A stretch of DNA of 64,000 nt, taken from positions 2,241,431 to 2,305,430 of the forward strand of contig NW_006921540.1 in the NCBI RefSeq assembly GCF_000340215.1, given 5' to 3'. A program made the translations under genes and the position numbers. The notes below the pieces were generated by a model that made no database searches, was not told the DNA's origin, and saw only the letters and a list, made by a program, of their open reading frames with translations. Source of the stretch: Pseudocercospora fijiensis CIRAD86. Lineage: Eukaryota > Ascomycota > Dothideomycetes > Mycosphaerellales > Mycosphaerellaceae. Of this stretch, positions 1 through 11,270 are shown piece after piece; the stretch's first letter is position 1, and each line of letters starts with the position of its first letter.

Positions 1-369
1 TGTCATTGACTTTGAAGATCAAGATCGGTTATCTCGCGCATGTTTCGCGTTACGCGGAAAGTGCGACGCGGTTGAGAACGCTGGATTTCATGGAGACCCT
101 TCAATATTTACTGAAGCCTGCAGCTTCACATGCCCTGCGCAACGAACATCAGCAGGCAGATCAGATTTTCTCCATCTTTTCTACGCAATTGGAAAGAACT
201 TTCGGGGAGCGAGAACAGTGCTTGCGGCGGAAAGAACATGTAAGCTCGCTGTTAATACAATGTATCTACACGAAAACCACAAATGCTGCTGCTGCTGGAT
301 ATCTAATCATGTCCCATGACCCATAATGCATCGAAAGCCTTTCTCATTACTACGTTATGCCGTATGCAT
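1..369. other. Left edge, no supported gene
   Basis: This is the downstream flank of the GH72 gene, whose stop codon is at 370-372. An open frame of 106 codons runs on the plus strand from 6 to 326, but it matches no family I recognise. It could be the last exon of a gene lying mostly outside the window, or chance. No RNA gene or repeat is visible. Confidence 0.4.
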
Positions 370-1903
370 CTAAAGCACGGCCATACCAGCGCCAAAGATG
401 ACAGCAGCCACGGCACCACCCAGCGTAGTCTTCCGTGGAGCAAGACCACTGCTGGTCGACGAGGCCGATCCAGAAGCTGAGCCAGTAGCCAGATCCCCAG
501 AGCCAGGTCTATTAGCACTGGACTGCGGCTTAATGGCGAGGTTCTGGATTTCTGCACCATTGGTTTGATACACTGCGACTTGAACCTTTGTTTGCGTTAC
601 CTTGACGATCTTGCCGATTGGTGCGTTCGAAACGCCGTTTGCGATGAGGGACGAGGCGCCTTGAGGCGTGCTGGGAATGTCGAAGTCGTTGCTGAAATCG
701 TCGCTGTTGATCAAGCTGGAACTACAGTCTGGAGCCTGCAGCTTGGTTGCTGTATCATTCTGTGTGGTGATGAGAGTGATATTGAGTTTATTGTACTGAG
801 ATTTGAGAGTGTTGTAGTCTCGAAGCAGAGTCATGGTGCCATTTTTGTTGACTTGCGTCATACCATAGTTGGAAGACTCCTGAGTCCACTCATAGACTAG
901 ACCACCGGAGAGGGAGGTCATCCGAGGTCCGTAGAGAACTGGCACTTCTTCGAAGAGACGTGGCTCTGGTACGTTGCAGCCGTACTCGGAGAAGAACACT
1001 GGTATTGTGGAATTGCCGAACCACTCGACCAAGACATTGTAGCCGGAAGTTGTAAAGCTGGAGGCATCGCCACACCAGCTGTACGAGTTCAAACCAAAGA
1101 AGTCAGATCTTGACATGTCGTCGTTTCCATTGATGCACTGAAGGTATGCCCAAGTATCGTGCAGAACTTCCTGAACCTGAGCTGCCGAGTAGCCGACTGG
1201 GATTGTTCTAGAAGCGTGGTTCTTGATGTAGTTCTTCAAATCACGCTGAACGGCTCTGATGTATGGAGGATTGTCCTTGGCTGTGGGTACGTCGTTGATG
1301 ATCTCGTTTCCAGCAAAGAATCCGAGAGTGTTTGGATAATCCTTGAAAGCCTCGACAACTGTGAAGATGTGCTTGAGGTAGTCCGCAGTGTAACTAGCAC
1401 TGGGATTCGACCGGTCCAGGCTCTGGCCAGAGAGGGGCGAGTTCACGTCGATGATCATGTAGATTCCGACTGCGTTGAAGATAGACACGCATTCGTCGTG
1501 GTTCAAGGTAGGATCAACGTTGTACGACCGGATTGTGTTGACACCCAGCGCCTGCATCAAGGCAGCATCACGAAGACTTTGACTGCATCAGCAAGTGTCC
1601 CAGGTATGATGTGCCTCGAACACATGTGACCTACCAAGTCGTAGCATTGCTAAGAGGATCTCCACTGTTTGTACCATATGCGCCTTGTCCACCTGGCTGA
1701 TAGTCCACTCCAACAATCATCAACCGCTCCCCGCTGTCAGAATCAACAAACTCTTGCTGCTTGACCTCGATCGGATTCACGGCGGCGGCGGTGGCTGCGA
1801 GCGCGCATATCGATGCGAGGGCTGATAGCTAGGATTTATTAGCCAGTCTGCTTCTCAAGCATTTGATCGAGTGTATCCGTCATTCGAGACTTACGGGTCT
1901 CAT
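370..1903 (-). CDS. GH72 1,3-beta-glucanosyltransferase (Gas/Gel type), GPI-anchored
   Basis: This enzyme cuts and rejoins beta-1,3-glucan chains, lengthening wall glucan at the outer face of the plasma membrane. I assemble three exons, 1903-1895, 1828-1635 and 1582-370, separated by introns of 66 and 52 bases with GTAAGT/GTAGGT donors and a GCTGATG branch site; the joined frame gives 471 residues. A signal peptide fills about residues 1-19. The catalytic pair is visible: the acid/base Glu near residue 161 in FFAGNE and the nucleophile Glu near 267 in FFSEYGC. The C terminus is Gly/Ser/Ala-rich and ends in a hydrophobic tail (AAVIFGAGMAVL), a GPI signal. There is no room for a CBM43 (X8) domain, so this is the short Gel subtype. 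The start is fixed by a 9-base first exon encoding only Met-Arg-Pro, which is small but phase-consistent. Confidence 0.93.
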
Positions 1904-2843
1904 ATTGGCGCCGAGAGAGAGACCCAATGCTTAGCTTTTGCTTCGTTCAACAGGGTCAAGCCTGGTTCTGGGACGCCTTCCCCGGCTTCGCTACCAGCTC
2001 TGTTTCCAATGAGTGACGATACAGCCCCGCTGCTAATGATGGTATGAGTAGTGAGCGAGCGAAAGGCCGAGTGGCGACAGCAACACTCAAGAAAGGTTGT
2101 TGTATTAGCCAAGTCCAGCGCACCACTATCGGCGCAGGTACACAGCAACGAAGTTTAAAACTCGTCCGCGATACCGTTTCGAGAAAAGCCAATCTCCAGC
2201 ACAGACTTTCGCGTGACACGCGTGGCAGGGATGGTGTGGATGATTTTGACATTATCGTCTCACTATTGGCTCTACAGCCTCTACTGTTTGACCTCACGTC
2301 TTGCAAGTGTCTCCAACCACATGCTCACGTTGTGTTCAACTTGTGCGAAGGCGAATCTACAAGTCGTGAGGGGTCCACGGTAGAGCTGACTGCCGTGTCT
2401 CGTGGCCAATGGCAAACGCAGGTGCTATGGCGACCGGGTTGGCTGGGTGCAGGAATTGCATGTGTCTCCTTACAAACAGCATTGTTGTAAAGGCAAACAG
2501 CAGCAGCAATTCGTGATACTCGACTACGTGCAGCCTGTGCCTGGGCCGTCAGTCCGCCATCAGGATGTTCCCAAAGCTTTGCAAGGCTCATCTAGCCACG
2601 AACTTGCTCTCGAAGCCTGGCAAGATTATCAAAAATGAAATACCGAGGCTCGAAAACTTTCATTGGAAGAGTGCAACTTTGCAATACTAATCATCTCTCA
2701 CTGCAACCCTGAGAACTGCTCACACAAATGCGCCTTCGCTAATCACATCCAGTTCCCATCACTTCGCAAACCACAGCCAGATATCTCCTCCCAAGCGCCT
2801 AACTAATCGAAACAATCAACAATCCAAACAACAACAACAGAAT
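1904..2843. other. Intergenic, promoter side of the GH72 gene
   Basis: About 940 bases lie between the GH72 start and the end of the next minus-strand gene. Overlapping open frames on both strands (the longest 148 codons, plus strand, 2044-2490) show no family signature and read like chance. A and C-rich sequence near 2,820-2,845 lies just downstream of the small protein gene. I see no RNA gene. Confidence 0.4.
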
Positions 2844-3257
2844 CTAATGCGGTCCCATCAAAACCCAGTACTGAAAGTCACGATAGTAAGGCTCAATCCT
2901 CTTCCAAGTCGCCTTCCCTTCCGCCGACCAATGACGAAACTTCATCGCAACAGCTTGTCGCCTCGAAACGTTGGCTTTCTCGGCTCTCTTGATAAACTCT
3001 TTCATCGAAATGATTGAAGAAGCATCATCATCATCATCATCGTCGATTTCCTTCTCGTCGAATGAAGCCTTTTCTCCAGAGCGAGCCATTTGGACTGGTC
3101 TCTGGTATTGTGGTGGTTCTGAGGATGGAACTGCCAGGTCCGCATCTGTCACTTTCGACTCGGATTGTGCTAGGCTGAGGAGGGTTTGATGGCGAGCTTG
3201 ATGGGCTGACGTTGTTGAGGATGTGCTGGAGCCAGAAGAGTAGGATGGTGAAGACAT
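2844..3257 (-). CDS. Small hypothetical protein with Asp run
   Basis: I do not recognise this 137-residue protein. The open frame extends upstream to 3452, but I start at the Met at 3257-3255 because the translation then begins with a Ser/Thr-rich stretch and the upstream codons read like promoter and tandem-repeat sequence. A run of about seven Asp residues lies near the middle, followed by a basic, aromatic C-terminal third ending in DFQYWVLMGPH. That C-terminal part looks like a short conserved domain; the N-terminal half looks disordered. No signal peptide or membrane segment is visible. It is transcribed away from the 59-base promoter repeat at 3338-3455. Confidence 0.55.
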   Translation of the reverse strand: MSSPSYSSGSSTSSTTSAHQARHQTLLSLAQSESKVTDADLAVPSSEPPQYQRPVQMARSGEKASFDEKEIDDDDDDDASSIISMKEFIKRAEKANVSRRQAVAMKFRHWSAEGKATWKRIEPYYRDFQYWVLMGPH

Positions 3258-3337
3258 TGTTGCGAAAAATGATGTAGCCAGCCTCAGATGGGGGATGGGG
3301 GATGTCTTGATCCTTTTATGTGCGATTGCGAACCAAT

Positions 3338-3455
3338 CCTTCAGATTGTCAGGACTTTTCGTGAGATGCTGAGTATGATGTGGTGAAGGAATCACTCCTT
3401 CAGATTGGCAGGGCTTTCGTGAGATGCTGCGTCGATGTAATGGAGGAATCAATCC
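3338..3455. repeat. Two-copy 59-base imperfect tandem repeat in a promoter
   Basis: Two copies begin with CCTTCAGATTG at 3338 and 3397, each followed by a variant of CAGGRCTTTTCGTGAGATGCTG and then GGAGGAATCA-like sequence. Copies differ by several substitutions and one short indel. They sit 80-200 bases upstream of the chosen start of the small protein gene, so they could hold duplicated regulatory sites. That role is inference only. Confidence 0.7.
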
Positions 3456-4336
3456 CCTTCACCACGACTTATATACCACAAGGCTCGGATAACTACCTGC
3501 AATGATGGACTGGCACCGATGACTCCGTATCCTCGTCACGCATTCCTTTTCAATGCGAAGGGCGTTCTCCCACAAGGCGCGGTTTGGACATGTGGCTTGC
3601 TGAGATCCTCCAAGAAGTCGAAGCTGACCAATCCGCACAACTTGTACTTCACGCCTTACGAAATTTCTCACGCTTGGATATGACTGTGTTGACGCCACTA
3701 AACTGTGAGATTGGGCATGTTGCGATGGCAGCTAACCGCTCTCACTGATTTGTGCCAAGTTTACCGTATTTCTGACCGTCTTTCCTGAAGGCTGGATGGT
3801 CGATTGTGGCTTGCGTGCAAAAGCTGGGCATTGCAAGCAACTTTTAAGCTTCCGAGTCAGCTCCTTCAGATTTGTGGGCAAAAGGCGAAGGGGCTGCGGC
3901 CTGTCGTTGCGGCATTCGCGCGAAGACGATGATGGAAGTTTTGCAATTCAGCAAGCCACTGAATTGCTCAAGACGTGAGCATTACCTGGTACGATCAAAG
4001 CTGGCTTCAGGCGCTCTTGGCTGAATTTGACGCTCTGGTTCATTCACATCACAAGAGTACAGCTAATGTCAGTGCAGCTAAGGAAATGCTCTTTTGAGGC
4101 GAGTCGAAGGTGCTCTTTCCTCTTGCGCTGACCGGTTTGTTCGGAAAGACCCGCAAGGCAAGAATGACGTTCGGTACGCTTTACACCTCTGCACCCTGTC
4201 TTGAAATCGTCACTCGAGTTCTCGAGTCTGCAGAACGAGACGCGGACACTCATTCAACCAACTCAGATCGGTAGCTCTCAGACTCGTGACTGCTGTTTCA
4301 CGTCAACACGGTTGCTGACTCTAGCTCAGTATCGTA
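3456..4336. other. Intergenic
   Basis: Divergent promoter region between the small Asp-rich protein (minus) and the 2EXR protein (plus). Short open frames on both strands carry no recognisable domain. I see no RNA gene, repeat or terminator-like structure. Confidence 0.4.
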
Positions 4337-4876
4337 ATGGCGTCGACCACTCCAGGCAGAATCGGCCTCTTCGACCTTCCTCCAGAGCTGCGAAACGAGA
4401 TCTATGCATACGCTCTCGCAGAAGACAAGCCAGTTGAAGTCGATCGGTCTGACTCTCCACGCAAGCCACCGGCGCTTTTGCGCATCTGTCGACAGGTCTA
4501 CCACGAAGCATGGCCCATATTCTACCGCGTCAACATCTTCCAAACCGACTGTTACAATAGCGCCGAAGTCTTCCTGGGTGGGCTCAGCGACAAAGCACTG
4601 TCCTCACTTCGATGCCTTCGTGCGACAAATGCTCAGCAATCAAGGTTAGCCAAGTTCATGACTGGCTGGTGGATCTCGTTCGTCAAAACCTCGTTGGAGA
4701 AGCTACATGTGCGTGGTGGCAGGCGCAAAGTCAGCGCCGATGCATTGTTTATGCCTATGCCGGTCGGCAGCACGTATGAAGTGAATTGGGTCACTTCAGC
4801 TCAGATTCCTGACTTCGTGATCAAATCCGGTGAATCCGGTGACATGATCATCAGAGCAGAAGACGCCCATCTCTAG
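4337..4876 (+). CDS. 2EXR-domain protein, probably truncated by an in-frame TAG
   Basis: The N terminus carries the fungal 2EXR signature, with FDLPPELRNEIYAYAL near residues 12-27 and the downstream LLRICRQVYHEAWPIFY block near 47-63. Members are common in Pezizomycotina and resemble F-box proteins; their function is mostly unknown. The first in-frame stop gives 179 residues. Directly after that TAG the same frame stays open for 53 codons to a TGA at 5036-5038 and encodes an extremely Asp/Ser/Glu-rich tail. A CAG to TAG transition would explain this. A GT-AG intron covering the TAG (4830-4876, 47 bases) changes frame and ends after a few codons, so it does not rescue the tail. The protein is either a recent nonsense allele or a short form with a coincidental acidic frame. 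Confidence 0.7.
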   Translation: MASTTPGRIGLFDLPPELRNEIYAYALAEDKPVEVDRSDSPRKPPALLRICRQVYHEAWPIFYRVNIFQTDCYNSAEVFLGGLSDKALSSLRCLRATNAQQSRLAKFMTGWWISFVKTSLEKLHVRGGRRKVSADALFMPMPVGSTYEVNWVTSAQIPDFVIKSGESGDMIIRAEDAHL

Positions 4877-5038
4877 GCAAGCGAAGACTCCTCTGACAGC
4901 GGTTCGGATGATGCGGACGATGATGACAATGAGGCGGAGGACAGCTTGTCTGATGTAGATGACGGCTCTGATCCGGAAGACAGCTCTGACGCAAGCAGCG
5001 GAAGCGATGGCGATGGCGATGGCGATGATGGCGCCTGA
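4877..5038 (+). other. In-frame acidic extension beyond the 2EXR stop
   Basis: Fifty-three sense codons follow the TAG at 4874-4876 in the same frame, dominated by Asp, Ser, Glu and Gly and including a GATGGC repeat (GDGDGD) near the end, then TGA. Codon choice stays GAC/GAT/GAG-rich throughout. Such a biased acidic tail is a common end of fungal proteins, which suggests it was once translated. Confidence 0.5.
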
Positions 5039-5187
5039 AGGGCTCAATTCGCAGGGTTATACCTCGCAAGCATTTGCTGGCTCTATCAGAGGCTGGTGGT
5101 CTTATCATAGCAGAGCCTTCGGCGACAGCAGCAAGACCTGAATGCACAGTGGGATCCACTAGCTAGCTCTATGTCCATGTAGAACAG

Positions 5188-6866
5188 CTAATTGACCACG
5201 TATGCCTTTGCGTCCTTGCCAAACAGCAGATGCGGCTTCCTCTCGGCCAGATCCAGGATCGTTTGAGCAAATACAGAGTTTGCCCATGCGAACCAGCTTC
5301 GAGTGTAGTCCCGGATTCGCTCCACGTTAATGCTCTCATGCACAAGTCCTAGTGGCGAAGCTCTCTTCACCAGCTTCAGAAGTTCAGTAATCTCGTCGTC
5401 GTCATCGCTCGTCATTGCTTGAATGAGCAAGGACATGGGCCAAGCATTATTGAGACCACAATGAGGCCCACCAATGCCCTTGAAGGCCGAGCCTGTCATG
5501 TAATACGGATTCCCGTCCTTCGATAGAATCATCTTCCTCGTGTTTTGATAGGTTCGCTCATCCTTTCGAAGGAAACCCAGGTATGGTAGAGCTAGCAGCG
5601 AAGGCACGTTCGCATCGTCCATCAACAAGTGTGACCCATATCCATCAACCTCAAAAGCAAAGACCGAACCCCATTTCTTAGTTTGCACCACGCCGTGTTC
5701 CCAAACACCTTTCTCGATCTTGTCGCCTCGTGACTTCAGCTCTTCACCGACCTTTGGCTTACCAGCTGCGATCAGCACTTCTGCTGTGCGCTTCAGCTCG
5801 TGTGCCATCATGGCGTTGGCTGGGATGAAGAAGCCGAAAATGGTGGCATCATCACTCGGTCTGAACGCAGATCTAATGAGGCCGGTGCCCCAGTTCAGGG
5901 GATTGCCGTTCCCGTTCAAGTTCAGCGTCTCTGTACCGGTGTTTGTATTGCGCTGGAAGCGGTATGCTTGACGCTCGAAGGTACCTGTGTCCTGGTCGAA
6001 GGTCGACTTGCTCTGCTGGTCGAGCACTCGCAGCAAGCTCTCGAGCGCATGATACCATCGTTGGGTCAAGAACTCTGTCGATTTCGTATGGTCGTAAAAC
6101 TCGTTCCCCAATCGGAGGAAGTGTGCTAGTGAGTCCAGCTCGTACTTGCACTCGAACACCTGTCCTGGCTCATATCCTGGATGCACATTGTCGCCCTGCC
6201 CGTTATCACTCGGACTGAGCTTACTTGGAGGCGGTGGCTGGAATGCATTGCAGTACGGCGACTCAATCACGTACTCAGCCTGTGTATTGATGGCCCCTAG
6301 TATGAGGTTGTGAATCTTCTTATCCTTATTTGCCAACCGCTGGTATTGGGCCAGCTGATTTGTGCTGTCCCGCAGCCACTCGGCATTGATATCACCTGTC
6401 ACGATGAAGCTCTGTGGACCTTCCCACGAGCCTGGCACCTTGAATATTTGCTGCATCTTCGACTCTTGCTTCTCGTTGCCATCTACATGCCACCGCACGG
6501 TCGTGTCTAGTGTGTTGGGGAAAGCATTCTCGAAGATACGCGCTAGGTCACGGTCTACCATAGTCGAGTTCATATCCTTGATAATCTTTTCGACCAGGTC
6601 CGATTCGAATGTCCGGCATCGCTTCGACGGTCGCTGGTATGGTAAAGCCATGGGGCCATCGCTGTACGGGTGGCTATTGGAGCATCAGTCTCCATCACCG
6701 TCCTCCTTACGATCTGCTCAACGTACTGCGCGAATCGGGCATAATTCTCGAAGGCCGGACATGCTTCCTGATATCTCGACTTCGAGTAGCCATGATCGCT
6801 TGCGACGGCACTGTCGAAACAAAGGCTGGCAAGCACAGCCAGAGCTGCCGTAGTCGGCGCATGCAT
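5188..6866 (-). CDS. GH125 exo-alpha-1,6-mannosidase, secreted
   Basis: This glycoside hydrolase family 125 enzyme (former DUF1237) removes terminal alpha-1,6-mannose from fungal wall or N-glycan mannans. Two exons, 6866-6727 and 6673-5188, join across a 53-base intron (GTACGT donor, ACTGATG branch site, AATAG acceptor) to give 541 residues. The junction restores the family N-terminal block, a CP.F..YA segment running into HHPYSDGPMALPYQRP. Further conserved blocks are GDINAEWLRDSTNQ, SPYCNAF, ECKYELDSLAHFLRL, DDATIFGFFIPANAMM, DDANVPSLLALPYLG and GGPHCGLNNAWPMSLL. The first 20 or so residues form a signal peptide (MHAPTTAALAVLASLCFDSA). An upstream in-frame Met exists, but it would bury the signal peptide, so I reject it. 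It is the last intact gene before the repeat block. Confidence 0.93.
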
Positions 6867-7160
6867 ATCGGCCGATGTAAGATATCTATAATAATCTTGA
6901 GGTGATGGTTCGTTCTCGATGATGCCGCTGGACAGACAGCTGAAGCGTCTCAAAAGCAGGGAATGGCGACGATTATTGCCATTCCGATGCGTTGAATGCT
7001 ATGCCAACGAGGAATGCAAGGTGTGTTCAACTGTATTGTTGCTGCCCCGGTCAGGCCGGCCGAGGCGCCGCAATCAGGTGTAAGTAGATCAACCAAGACA
7101 AGGGTGTAGATCGCGCCGCTACGGCGGCTAGGTTTAACAAGGCGCTTGACCACTTCTATA
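6867..7160. other. GH125 promoter and edge of the repeat block
   Basis: Ordinary-composition sequence changes between about 7,020 and 7,160 to sequence in which CpA and TpG are rare and TpA is common. The exact border of the first mobile element is not resolved; no target duplication was found by eye. Confidence 0.4.
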
Positions 7161-10100
7161 GTTGTTGATAGGCTATATATGGACCGCTAAGAGGTCCAAT
7201 TTCGAGCCAATTTAAAGCCTTGTAATCGTATAGTATAGGCCTGCTTATAATAAAGCTAAACTAGACCTTATCTAGCGGCTATTTCTACCTCTTATTTATC
7301 GACCTATTCTACCTCTTCTTCGCGTTACGTATCGCGCTTATTTTAACCTTACTGTCGCCAATTCTACGCTCTTTATAATAGCTAAGCCGTCGTACGCTAA
7401 ACACCTATCTCCTAAGGATATTAAGTTGTTGCTTAGTAAGCTAGAAGTAGAGCGGCCGGTGCGTATAACTCGTCTTATAGACCGTATTATAACTAAGTAG
7501 ATTGTAACTAAGTAGATTATTATAGTTTAAGAGCCCGTTTCTACTAAATCTATACGATCGAAGGCGCCTATTCTTCTACCCTATAGGTAGTAAGAAGGGT
7601 ATTTATCGAGTAGAGGGCTTCGAATACGACGAATACCGCTATTTCGTATCGAATATATAGTATTATAAAGATCGACCTAGCAAGTTGTTAGTAGACCGCG
7701 ATAATAACCGCTTATATCGACGATTAAGCCTTAAATATCGTATTTATAAGCGCTATATAGACTACGACCGCGCAGACCGTAAACAGCGCGCTTCTAACGC
7801 TTCTAAGGGTATAGTTATCGTTACTAAGCCTAGTAGAAAGCGTATCGCGCGAACGAAGCCCTTAGACGACTATAGTACGAAGTTGTCTATTATTAAGGTA
7901 TACGAGAAGCGGCCTAAGGCCTATTTAGGCGAGTTCCTCGATAACTGCGTACCGAAGGCTCTACCTACTAATTTAACGGTTATAAGGCCGATCTACGTCG
8001 AGCTAGAATCGCTAAAGGAAGGTTATTCGTATAGTCTCGAGTTTATAGATAGATTAGCGACTAACGACGGTATAAAGGCCGTTTAGAAGGACCTGCTAGA
8101 TTCTCGAGCTAGTTAGTGTTATAGAGTAAGCTCTTAGCGCCGAAAACTAACTATTCTAGTAGGCTTAATAACTATCGCTTAGTTAGTTAACGATATAAGA
8201 CGACCTAAACAGAAGCAGGTATAGTGCGACGCTAGAGCCGTTATTATTACTCGAGACCGTATTAGTAGCGCTAACCGCGAAGCCCTAAAGCGTATAAGCG
8301 ATAAGCGAAGAGATAGTATTAAACTAGATAGTAAGAAACAGCTTTAGTAGGCGTACGAGTACTTATAGGCCAAATTTAGTAGTAGAAGTAGCTACGTAGA
8401 GATAATTAAGTCTCGTAGAAGTAATAGAAAGCTATATAGAGGCCTTGTATAGGTAGCGGACTAGCAACTTCGAGCCCTTCGCAACTATAGGTCTTTATTC
8501 TTACTAGACTCTACGCACCTAACTAATAAGCTAAAATAGCCTCTCTCGACTATATACGTCCGTAATAGCTATTTAGAGTAGCTTCTAGCGGCTTACTTCC
8601 TTATAGACTATAAACAAGTACACCTTATTAAGAAGGCTATTTCTAGGCTTAAAGAAATAGCTAAATTAGACTATAATCGTAAGGTTAGCGAATACGACGG
8701 CTATAGTAAGCACTTCTAGCTTAACCTTAATAACCGCTATTCTTCTAAAGCTAAAGATTAAGACTGGTTTAACTATACTAAGCAGTCTTCTTAGATAGCG
8801 CTATAGTCGATTACTAATAACTTAGCAAGTAAGCAACTCGGTATCGCTTAAGGCCTCTTAGATAGCGGTATTATCTAACGCCTCTGCTAACGCTACCTTA
8901 TTAAAACCCTCGAGAAGTACTTTAAGCGCTTTCTGGCTGTTTTAAAGGCAATAAACAAGGCTCTGTTTATTGCTCGAGACTAAGAAGAATACTAACACTT
9001 TATTGACTAGGCAATAGTAGCCTTTAAGTCCTATAAGAATACGGTTACGGCCGCCGAAGAGTTAGCTTATCTAAAGGCAAATTAGATGGCTTCCGAAAGC
9101 GATCGCTAGGCGACTTAGTTACGGCTCGGAGACCCGATTTTAATAGCCGTTCGCACTACTAGCCTACTCGAGGGCTATTACGTACACTTAAAGCGCCGAG
9201 ACAAGCGTTAGATGCGCAAATAGAGCTTGCGAGGTACGTATTCGTCCTATTCTTATAGTACTGTCGGAATTTATATAAAAGCTGTATTTTTTAGAATAGG
9301 GGAATTCCTTAGTACGGCGGCTTTTAGTATTATTCTTATACTTCTATAGCTTCTTAGCTCTTCTATATAACAATAACTAACTATTATAGGCACTGTTCTA
9401 CACGTCGTTTAGCTTAATAGCTATATCCGCGACCGAGTCCGTTAAAATAGCGTAGTTAAGAAGTATAGATAGCTTCTAATATAGCGGCAAAGCAAGACTA
9501 TCGAATTTAGGCGTTTACCTCTCGCAATATAGAAGAAGGTAGCGGATTAGCTTATATAGTACTATAACGATATTAATAGCTATAAGCCTACCTAGCGGAT
9601 AGCACTACCGGCTCCGTACGACAACGTATACAGTAAGTACTTCTACTACTTCTAGTATAGCTATTACCTACCTTACAAGTATATTTAGCGCTTCTATATT
9701 AAGGGAACGAGTATTCTTACACTAGAACGTTGCCGGCTCTATATTAATCGCTTCTAAGGTCTAAACAGCAATCTAATCTACCCTAAATAGTACTAGACTA
9801 AGCTAATTATAGACGACGACAATTAGTTAAGCCTAGTAGGTGCTATTAAGGTCTATAAGGCACTAGGAGTGTTACGGAAGCGCTAAGTAAAGGACTACTT
9901 CTATTCTATGTAAGAATTAGTCTCGTAGGCCTTCTTCCGGTTCTACGACTCGTAGGCTTCTAACCTTACCGACGCTTAGCAATATAAGGCCCTTCTATAG
10001 TGGGTTACTAACTACGCCTTAATAAGCTATAACTTAATTAACGCGCATATACAATAGTAGTTTAATAACGGCTATTAAGAGGCCGAGTTAATACCTCGTC

Positions 10101-11007
10101 GTACCGCTAAATAGCGAGGTGTAGACGATAGGCTATTACGCTAACCTGTCTTCCGGTTAAAGCTATTACTAACACTACCTAACTTAGTTATAGCTGCTTC
10201 TAAAGGTTTAGAGGTTAGTAAAGCAACAGCAATAACAACTAAGCCTCCGATTAGGCTTCGTATCTTAGTTAACGGCTATACGCTATAGGTTTATAGCCTA
10301 CCTAACTACTACGGCATTATAGAGGTTAGCGACTTACTTATTTAGTCGGACAATAGAAGCGATAGTAGCAACAACGACGCTCCGTATAAGGTAGACGGTA
10401 AAGACCTATTCGATAGCCTATCGGATATAGACCTTCTTCTACAATCTACGCTAATTAGTCGATTGCCGCTATCTTTACTAAAAGGCGCTAGCAAAAGTGA
10501 TTAATACGATAACGACGAGGCATTAAGGCATTAATCCTTACTAGACGATTTGCTATTACTAAGTAAGCTGTTTCTACTACGCTAACCTCTACCTCTATCT
10601 TCTATAGAGCTACTACCTTCTTCGGCACTATCTATAGCTTAGTATTTATTACCTATATAGTTACCTAGTAAAGATACTTTAATTAATCTACTATAGCTAT
10701 TAGGTAGCTATTATAAACCTCGTCGTTAGAAGCCTTTAATTAGTAAGCCTATAACACCTTCGAAACGCGCTTGTAGAAGGTTATACGTAGGTATACTACC
10801 TTAACCGTACCGGATAGATTAATCCTCTCGTACGCTATCTCCTATACTAATTAGACTACTAAAACGACGGATCTAAGGAGAAGTTATCGCTTCTAAGCGG
10901 TAGAAGTAGTAGTGCTAAGGTGCAGGCGTAGACTTAGTCGTTTTCGAGCGATTACGGCTATTCGGAACGGTAGAAATCCGAGGTAATTAGCTTTTATAGA
11001 GGTGATT
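7160..11007 (+). mobile_element. RIP-killed Mutator-like (MULE) transposon body
   Basis: One reading frame (codons starting at positions congruent to 2 modulo 3) can be followed from about 7,560 to a TGA at 11003-11005, roughly 1,150 codons. Every in-frame stop before the end that I read is TAA or TAG and none is TGA, the pattern left when CAA, CAG and TGG mutate by CpA to TpA changes on both strands. A 133-codon piece is still open at 7685-8086. Features suggesting a MULE are an LLDSTHLTNKLK-like block near 8,500, a TTSLLEGYYVHLKRR block near 9,170, and near 9,650 a Tyr-rich stretch resembling a SWIM zinc finger whose Cys and His codons have become Tyr. The family call is tentative; the dead coding frame is clear. 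Terminal repeats were not found. Confidence 0.6.
7560..11005 (+). pseudogene. Dead MULE-type transposase frame
   Basis: This is the degenerate coding frame of the element above. Upstream of about 7,560 the better-looking translation shifts to another frame (TKSIRSKAPILL), so a frameshift or lost intron is likely there and the true start is unknown. The N-terminal part before 7,900 may be a degraded FAR1/GCM-like zinc domain. After about 10,300 the frame becomes acidic, then Leu/Pro/Ser-rich, like the low-complexity end of many fungal transposases. It cannot make a functional protein. Confidence 0.6.
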
Positions 11008-11270
11008 TGTAACACCCCGATTTGTATACTAATTTGTATAGTTTTAGGGCACTTTGCAGGGGTATATAGAACCCTCGAGGTGCATATAATTTACTTTCTT
11101 AGTTAATCTACTCGCATCTACTGCAATCGCTTATTATAGGGCACTTAGAAATCCTAACTACTAAAATCACCGACCTAACTACCGAATTAACTAATCGGAT
11201 AGAGCCGTAGTAGTCCGTACGGTAGTCCGTACGTAGCCTCGGCTTAAGTTAGCCCCACTTTCCGAAAGTT
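11008..11270. repeat. Unassigned repeat segment between MULE and minisatellite
   Basis: The segment begins TGTAACACCCCG, which resembles the start of some fungal LTRs, but no second copy is present in the window and no matching CA end is convincing. A duplicated GTCCGTACG word lies at about 11,216-11,234. It may be the 3-prime flank of the MULE or part of another element. Confidence 0.3.

Noticed and set aside
2044..2490. Plus-strand open frame of 148 codons upstream of the GH72 gene
   Set aside because: No domain, antiparallel frames of similar length, and a position in the promoter region; probably chance.
11008..11270. Solo LTR beginning TGTAACACCCC
   Set aside because: No second copy, no convincing CA terminus and no target duplication could be found; kept only as an unassigned repeat.
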